64,000 nucleotides of DNA from Rapana venosa (lineage: Eukaryota; Mollusca; Gastropoda; Neogastropoda; Muricidae), in the NCBI GenBank assembly GCA_028751875.1, contig CM054158.1, positions 12,990,695 to 13,054,694 of the forward strand. The letters run 5' to 3'. A program made the position numbers and the translations under genes. Position 1 is the first letter of the stretch. Every line of letters starts with the position of its first letter. Below are positions 58,666-64,000 of the stretch, piece by piece. The notes below the pieces were generated by a model that saw only the letters and a program-made list of their open reading frames with translations, had not been told where the DNA came from and made no database searches.

Positions 58666-58699
58666 TTGATAGAATCCCAGATATTTTAGGTTTGAAAGA

Positions 58700-59220
58700 A
58701 TTCGTTACCTATCTTTGTTGAGAAAACAAGGTGCAGCTTAAGCCAATCCCCGCAAGCAGTCCCACACAGACCACCCACGAAAAGACGTCAGTGCCAGTCA
58801 CTCTGGTGATCCGGTGCTTCCCTCGCACGTTTTCCTCTCTCCTCCCACACAGAATGTGTGCACGAGGGAGGTTGCCCGTGAACAGATCGGAAGTGAGCTT
58901 AGTGAAGGCGAGAAGCAATTGCTTCCTCAGCACCGGACTAATGGCAATCTGAGAAGTGGGGAAAGCAAAACGTATTGCTCTGTTCTTCTCTTTCCGGTTA
59001 GTTGCCACGAGACTGGAAGCGAGTCAGTTTTTAGAATTGACTGCTCTATTTCCGAGTCAGCAGCAAGTCTGGCTGGTCTGTCGTCTCCAGCACCGCTGTG
59101 TACGTGAATGTGATCAAAGATGGAGTCCAGAGAACTACTTAGCGTTGCCAGTCTAACAAAGATGAAGAAAAAGGGGAGTACTGGTTGCACCTGCAAACCA
59201 GTTCAGTTCAGTTTTCCTTT
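58700..59220. other. GC-richer unassigned segment with overlapping open frames
   Basis: Three unrelated frames of 73-99 codons overlap on both strands (for example minus 58709-59008 and plus 58814-59107). None has a recognisable motif, so no CDS is called. Sequence complexity is higher than in the flanks and no repeat copy was noticed. Confidence 0.3.
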
Positions 59221-59784
59221 CTTTTTTGCATTTTTTGGATTCTGCGTCAACAAAGGAGGTCCAAGGACATAGCAAGAAACTAAGAAAAAACTTTGTTTTA
59301 GAATAACAGGTAAGAATTCTATATTCAAAATCTATAAGTCTGTGATGCAGCCTCATCAAGGTTACTTTTTGCATGTAATTTGAAAAATCCTACCACACCA
59401 AACTGAAGATTATGACACTACCAATCTGCCAGAGGAGAAATATACCGTTTATGGAGGAACTTCAATGATTGCATTATAGAAATTTACATGGAGGAAAGAA
59501 AGGCAAGAATATTACGAACAATTTTAGTTTATCGTAAGAAACATAGCACGCACGCAAACATCAAGTTTAGCTCAAACAATTATAGCAATAAAACATAACT
59601 ACAAGTTTGTATTTGGCTTCAACATGATCTGGAAGCATGCAGCTCATAAGCAAAATTATTTTTGCCTGTTGCAAGTAAGTCCCCATTCGCGATCAATAAC
59701 TAACACTTAACATTTTTGTCTTAGTTATTCATTAACATAACTAAAGTAAGAAATCTTTCTTAACTTTTTAATCTTTTTTTTTTA

Positions 59785-60080
59785 TTCGTTCCTCAGCTAG
59801 AGCTCCGAGGTTCACCAGTGGCCATGTCACCCTTTTTGCCCACCTTTAAGGTAGCGCATTTTGACTTCGGGCCAGAGTACATGCGGTTCTGAAGTGTTGT
59901 CACCCATTCCTACCGGCACGAAATGGCCTACTCTTCTAAAAGGCGGTAACCAGTTTAACGTGAGTGCAAAATATGTTATGTTCTAACCACTAGGCTATCC
60001 CGTTGAAACCACTAGGCTATCCCGTCGATAGATTTTCCCAGGCCATCAGATGACAAGCATAACACTCTAGCCGCTTGGCT
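59785..60080 (-). repeat. SINE fragments, C tail and A parts
   Basis: CTCAGCTAGAGCTCCGAGGT (inverted C tail) then inverted A middle (CATTCCTACCGGCACGAAAT). AACCACTAGGCTATCCCGT-type head ends are present in duplicate near 59990-60025. Confidence 0.65.
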
Positions 60081-60424
60081 ATCCGGTCCCCGACCATGTT
60101 TATCTGAAAGGGCCTGTCTTTAGCAGGTCATGTTTCTTCCTAAATCTGCGTTTACGGCTTGTCAGCTTGTTAGGGACCTCCGATTAATTTAGATTGTGTT
60201 TCTAATCTTCTGAACCAGAATCCTCGATTAAGCAATGGTAGAGAAACTCATGCTATGCAGTTAGACTAAAGAATGGGATGCTTCAGAGCAATGGAGATGA
60301 TAGGAGACAAGGACAGGAGTTTCATGGAATGACAATTGCGACCTCTGGTTTGAGAGTAAACCTATGAGTTCGGAAAACAACCAGTCTTTGGTGCATATTT
60401 TACATTCAGCAAAGCACTTCCTTG

Positions 60425-60457
60425 ATAGACATCACACACACACACACACACACACAC

Positions 60458-60508
<51 letters not shown>

Positions 60509-60590
60509 ACACACACTCACACACACACATACACACACACTATGATACACACCACTCATACACACAGACTGATACACAACACACTGATAC
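60425..60590. repeat. (CA)n microsatellite
   Basis: Long (CA)n with few interruptions, ending next to a SINE-A head. Confidence 0.95.
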
Positions 60591-60591
60591 A

Positions 60592-60880
60592 ATGGTGGTT
60601 AGAACCTTGCGCTCGCAATCTGACGACCCGGGTTCGATTCCCGTTCAAGGGGATATTTCCCCTGGAGTTAACATCAGTGCAGACTCCACTCTCCCCAAAA
60701 GTCCTTGGGATGCACGCAGAACATCTTGCGCACACGTTAAATCCTGTTCCGCTTTTCGGAAAAGTAGGCCATTGCGTGCCGGTAGGAACAGATGACAGAA
60801 TTTACAATACCGCACAAACGCGGGGACTATATGTAAAAATAATACTTATTCCATTATCCTCGATATAAACGAATAAATTT
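60592..60880 (+). repeat. SINE-A, nearly full length
   Basis: Head from GGTGGTTAGAACCTTGCGCT with B box CCGGGTTCGATTCCC, to tail TTCCATTATCCTCGATATAA. An internal deletion removes the GAGACTATAAACCGAGG part. Confidence 0.85.
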
Positions 60881-60889
60881 TTAAAAAAA

Positions 60890-62557
60890 TACACACATAC
60901 ACACACGCACACCCACACACAGATACACGCGCGCGCGCACACACACACACACGTTAAGGGAAAGAAACGGAAAGAAGGGGCTATTGACAGATGCACAAAG
61001 AAAGGCAAATTGAGGAAACTGCTGTCTGATACTGACGCTAAGCCACACCGGAACTCATTTCAGCAGTACTGACCTTTCAGCAACATCACCAACACCCAGA
61101 TCACGTGCAATCACTTCTTACCTCCAACAGTCACATTCTTTCGGTAACTCCTGCAAGATCATTATGACTGTAAGAACACAAAAAATCCCCCATAATTGTA
61201 TGGGTTTTCATTAGTCCCATTTGAAAGCCACTTTCAGCGAAACGGTCTTATGATTTTCATCGGGCTTTTGGGTCAGTGTTTGGAAAAGAGGGGTCGGGTT
61301 TGAATTGAATCGTATTGTATTGCATTGTATCTTTTTATGTTTATTGCACTGTATTGTATTGTATTGTATTGTATTGTATTGTATTGTATTGTATTGTAGA
61401 CCACTTTCAGTCAGAGCAAACTCCTTTGTAATTCAGGCTGCTCTCCCAGAGAGGGTGTGCTGCAACAAGAGCCACATCACCCATTTTTTGCTTTATTTTA
61501 CTGTTTGCAAGTATGTTTGCTATTCTGTGACAGTGGGATTTTTTCCCTTAGAATTTGTGCTCTTGTTGCCGTGGGGTTGGTTTTTGTGTGTGCACTGAAT
61601 GTGTACTGCATATTGGACCTCAGTTTTTCATTTTAGCTGAAAGACGAAGCAGCCAGAACACTACCCAAGGTCAAGAGATTGCATAAAAGTTTGGGTTCTG
61701 ATGGAGATCAAACATATGACTGTCAACTTTTAGGCAGGCGCATTACACCTACACTTCAGATCCACCTCTGTACAAAGATCTTTCATGTCTACTTATGAGG
61801 AGACAAAGTATTGGATTATGATGGATATAAAATGTCTGTTCTCTCTCTCTATACGCACGCACGCACGCACACACACACACACATAAACGCAAAAAACAAT
61901 GAAGCACTCTGGATATCTAATAATTCAATGTATTTCCCCTAGAACACAACTACATGCACCTGCTTGTCAATAGGCAGGAAGTGTTCCCGCTGAAGACGGA
62001 AAACACCTGCCCTTTCAGAGTGTAATCAATTATGACATGAAATGACTTGTGTAAATTGGTTGTGGGTCAGCACAATCCGTTGCTTTGTTTTCTTGCTGAT
62101 TGTCTTTTAACCCAGGACTGGAAAAAAGCCACTTAATCAATAACCAATCAGGAAGGACCGTTCTACTTCCATTTCGTCATTAGACCAGGCTGATGTTTGT
62201 CCTCAGTACTGCTGCATAAATGTGGGTGATTCCAAACAAAAACCATGTGCAGAAAAATACTTAGCGGCAACATAAACAAATTTGAATCAAGGTGATCTTA
62301 ACTGAAATTTAAAAAATGCATGATGGTTTCCTTTACGTTTTGTTTGTGTGCTTACAAAACTAAGACAGGTTCTCAAAAAGGAAATAAGAAAATCAGATCT
62401 CATACTGACTGAAACACGATATATTACACATACATACACCCCCCCACACACACACACACACATATATATTCATGCACATGCAAATAGACAACATATTCAC
62501 AAACAGACAACATATTACACATAAGCATACATACATACATGCATGCATCCACGAACG

Positions 62558-62635
<78 letters not shown>

Positions 62636-63270
62636 AACACTTCTCCTTCAAAGATGGGACTAATGTTTGGAACAACATTAACATTTTCATTATTTTGCAT
62701 CCATGCAATCATAGGATGGATAGAAAGGCAACGAGACCAATAAAAGCAGAAGATATAACAGACACACATGGGTGTCCACACAACCACTAAGAAAGACACA
62801 TTAGGGAAACTGGTGTCTGATAAGGACACTGACTCATACCAGAACTCCTGTGGTCAGTCTGGACCCTTTTGGTGAGAACAGATTGGGACACTGGTTATTG
62901 GCACGCCTACCATCTGGTCTGTAGGTTCGTGAGGCACGCACACTGAAATATATAGCCTTCCATGCCTCCTGCAGTCATGCTGCTGTGTGTGTTCGATTTC
63001 ACACTGTGTGTGTGTTCATGAGAGTACAAGAACATTATTTTGTGTGTCTACTAATATTCTCAAATAATTATGTGACCTTCCCACATGATGTCTACTTTCC
63101 TTTTGCAAACTAGGGCATTTTAACACTAGTTTTATAATAAGTTTTTCACTTTATCATTCTTTACTGTGTACTTCCCTTTTCTATAAAAAAAAAACCTAAA
63201 AAGAAAAAAAATCTATGAAAGAAATGTCAATGAGCAATTTTACACTGATATATCCTCTTTCAATATAAAA
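60890..63270. other. Intergenic or intron sequence with microsatellites
   Basis: (CA)n/(CG)n at 60890-60952, (GTATT)n at about 61320-61400, CACG repeats at 61853-61882, CA-rich 62440-62462 and (CA)n at 62563-62630. The remainder is unique AT-rich sequence without a supported gene. Confidence 0.5.
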
Positions 63271-63282
63271 TACACCAAGACA

Positions 63283-63591
63283 TTGCTCCAAACCCTTTTC
63301 CGCACTCAATCTGTGATCTTATTGAAATGCACAGCAGCACTGAACACAACAGGCAATCCTCTACATCGGAAACAGAGCAGTCACTTCTGTCCAGTTTCAG
63401 CACCCTGGCTTCCAGTCTTGTGCCCAGAACACAACGATCTGTTGTGCTTGCCCAGAAACAATCAAGACAGGCTATTCCAGGCCGCCCTTAAACGGACACT
63501 GCAAAGACGGTTCCCTCCCATGTTCAGCAGGTGTACTTCCTGTCTTGACGACATGTGGGGGCATCCAGTTTAGACTGAAAATGGAAATAAA
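63283..63591 (+). CDS. Possible terminal exon of an unknown gene
   Basis: A 96-codon open frame ends at TAG 63571-63573 and AATAAA follows at 63586-63591. The composition is complex and not repeat-like (PVSAPWLPVLCPEHNDLL, ALKRTLQRRFPPMFSRC). No domain is recognised and no clear upstream acceptor was found, though the frame could begin before the ATG. It may instead be a chance frame or an old repeat. Two Cys pairs near the end (CTSC) are the only motif-like feature. Confidence 0.25.
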
Positions 63592-63854
63592 TGTGTCTGG
63601 GTGAATTACTGGATTAGCAGAGTGACCGGTGTTCATCTGTTTTTGTGGGTGGGTTAAGTGACGTGATTTAGTGAGACTGCTTGCTAGGTCTGACTTGAGC
63701 TGTATCTTCTCTTGTGAATCAGATCTGAGTTTTTGCAGTCTTGGTTACAAAGCTCATGACATTCAATCATCCAGGCTACTTGCAATCACTTCAAATCCTG
63801 TTTTTCTTAGCTATTTTGTGGTCGTGATAGTGGTGGCGTATAATTTATGTTCTT

Positions 63855-64000
63855 ATTCTTCAAATTCAAATTCAAAAGCTTTATTATCTCAAAGACAGAG
63901 AAATTCCGGCGGGTTACTCGCCATACATAAAAACAATAAACATTTAAACATAATATTTAAAACACACACACACTGTCCAACATCAGCACGCACCCATCAT
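63855..64000. repeat. Possible retroelement 3' end with short direct repeats
   Basis: CAAATTCAAATTCAAAAGCT followed by TTATTATCTCAAAG resembles the 3' end of a LINE with a short tandem repeat, read on the minus strand. It continues beyond the window edge and is unconfirmed. Confidence 0.35.

Overview
This window looks like nuclear DNA from an invertebrate, most likely a gastropod or another lophotrochozoan. That assignment is an inference. It rests on one large intron-split gene for a reprolysin (M12B) metalloprotease of a type common in molluscs, on very dense (GT)n and (GA)n microsatellites, on many tRNA-derived SINEs, and on several kinds of LINE and a Ty3-type LTR element. No bacterial-style operon, CRISPR array, intact tRNA or rRNA gene was found.

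Host gene. One gene on the + strand can be followed from about 7.98 kb to 52.3 kb. Ten exons join in consistent splice phase except where an exon is missing. In order they carry: an N-terminal exon with a strong acceptor and donor (7979-8277), a signal-like segment running straight into the start of the catalytic domain (10816-10915), catalytic-domain exons (19610-19755, 21691-21740, 22811-22922, 26739-26909), ADAM cysteine-rich exons (32987-33122, 33836-33961), two PLAC-like six-cysteine repeats (47510-47779), and a terminal PLAC-like exon (51811-52040) with AATAAA at 52319. The catalytic exons splice to give the zinc site HELGHSLGAGHD. About 525 codons are visible. At least one exon is missing between 10915 and 19610 and one between 33961 and 47510. 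Each of these introns contains a block of abnormal homopolymer-rich sequence (16240-19130 and 41330-45180) that looks like degraded base calling. The terminal exon has been tandemly duplicated (49827-49954 is a copy of 51811-51938), and each duplicate later received a different LINE.

Mobile DNA. 1-1690 holds two decayed LINE reverse transcriptases, one inside the other. 20150-21262 is a LINE RNase H region inverted in the middle, in the pattern expected of twin priming. 23122-25790 is a LINE with a C2H2 finger tail. 28018-28494, 48942-49708, 50123-51184 and 55060-55610 are LINE 3' ends. 29597-31072 is an internal LINE fragment cut off at both ends by (GA)n. 34617-40787 is a young LTR element with nearly identical LTRs and the order Gag-protease-integrase-RT-RNase H, like Gmr1-type elements. 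It is inserted in a (GA)n tract with a 5-bp target duplication. SINE fragments and microsatellites fill most of the rest.

Flanks. Right of 52.4 kb there is no confident gene. A possible last exon of another gene lies at 63283-63591.
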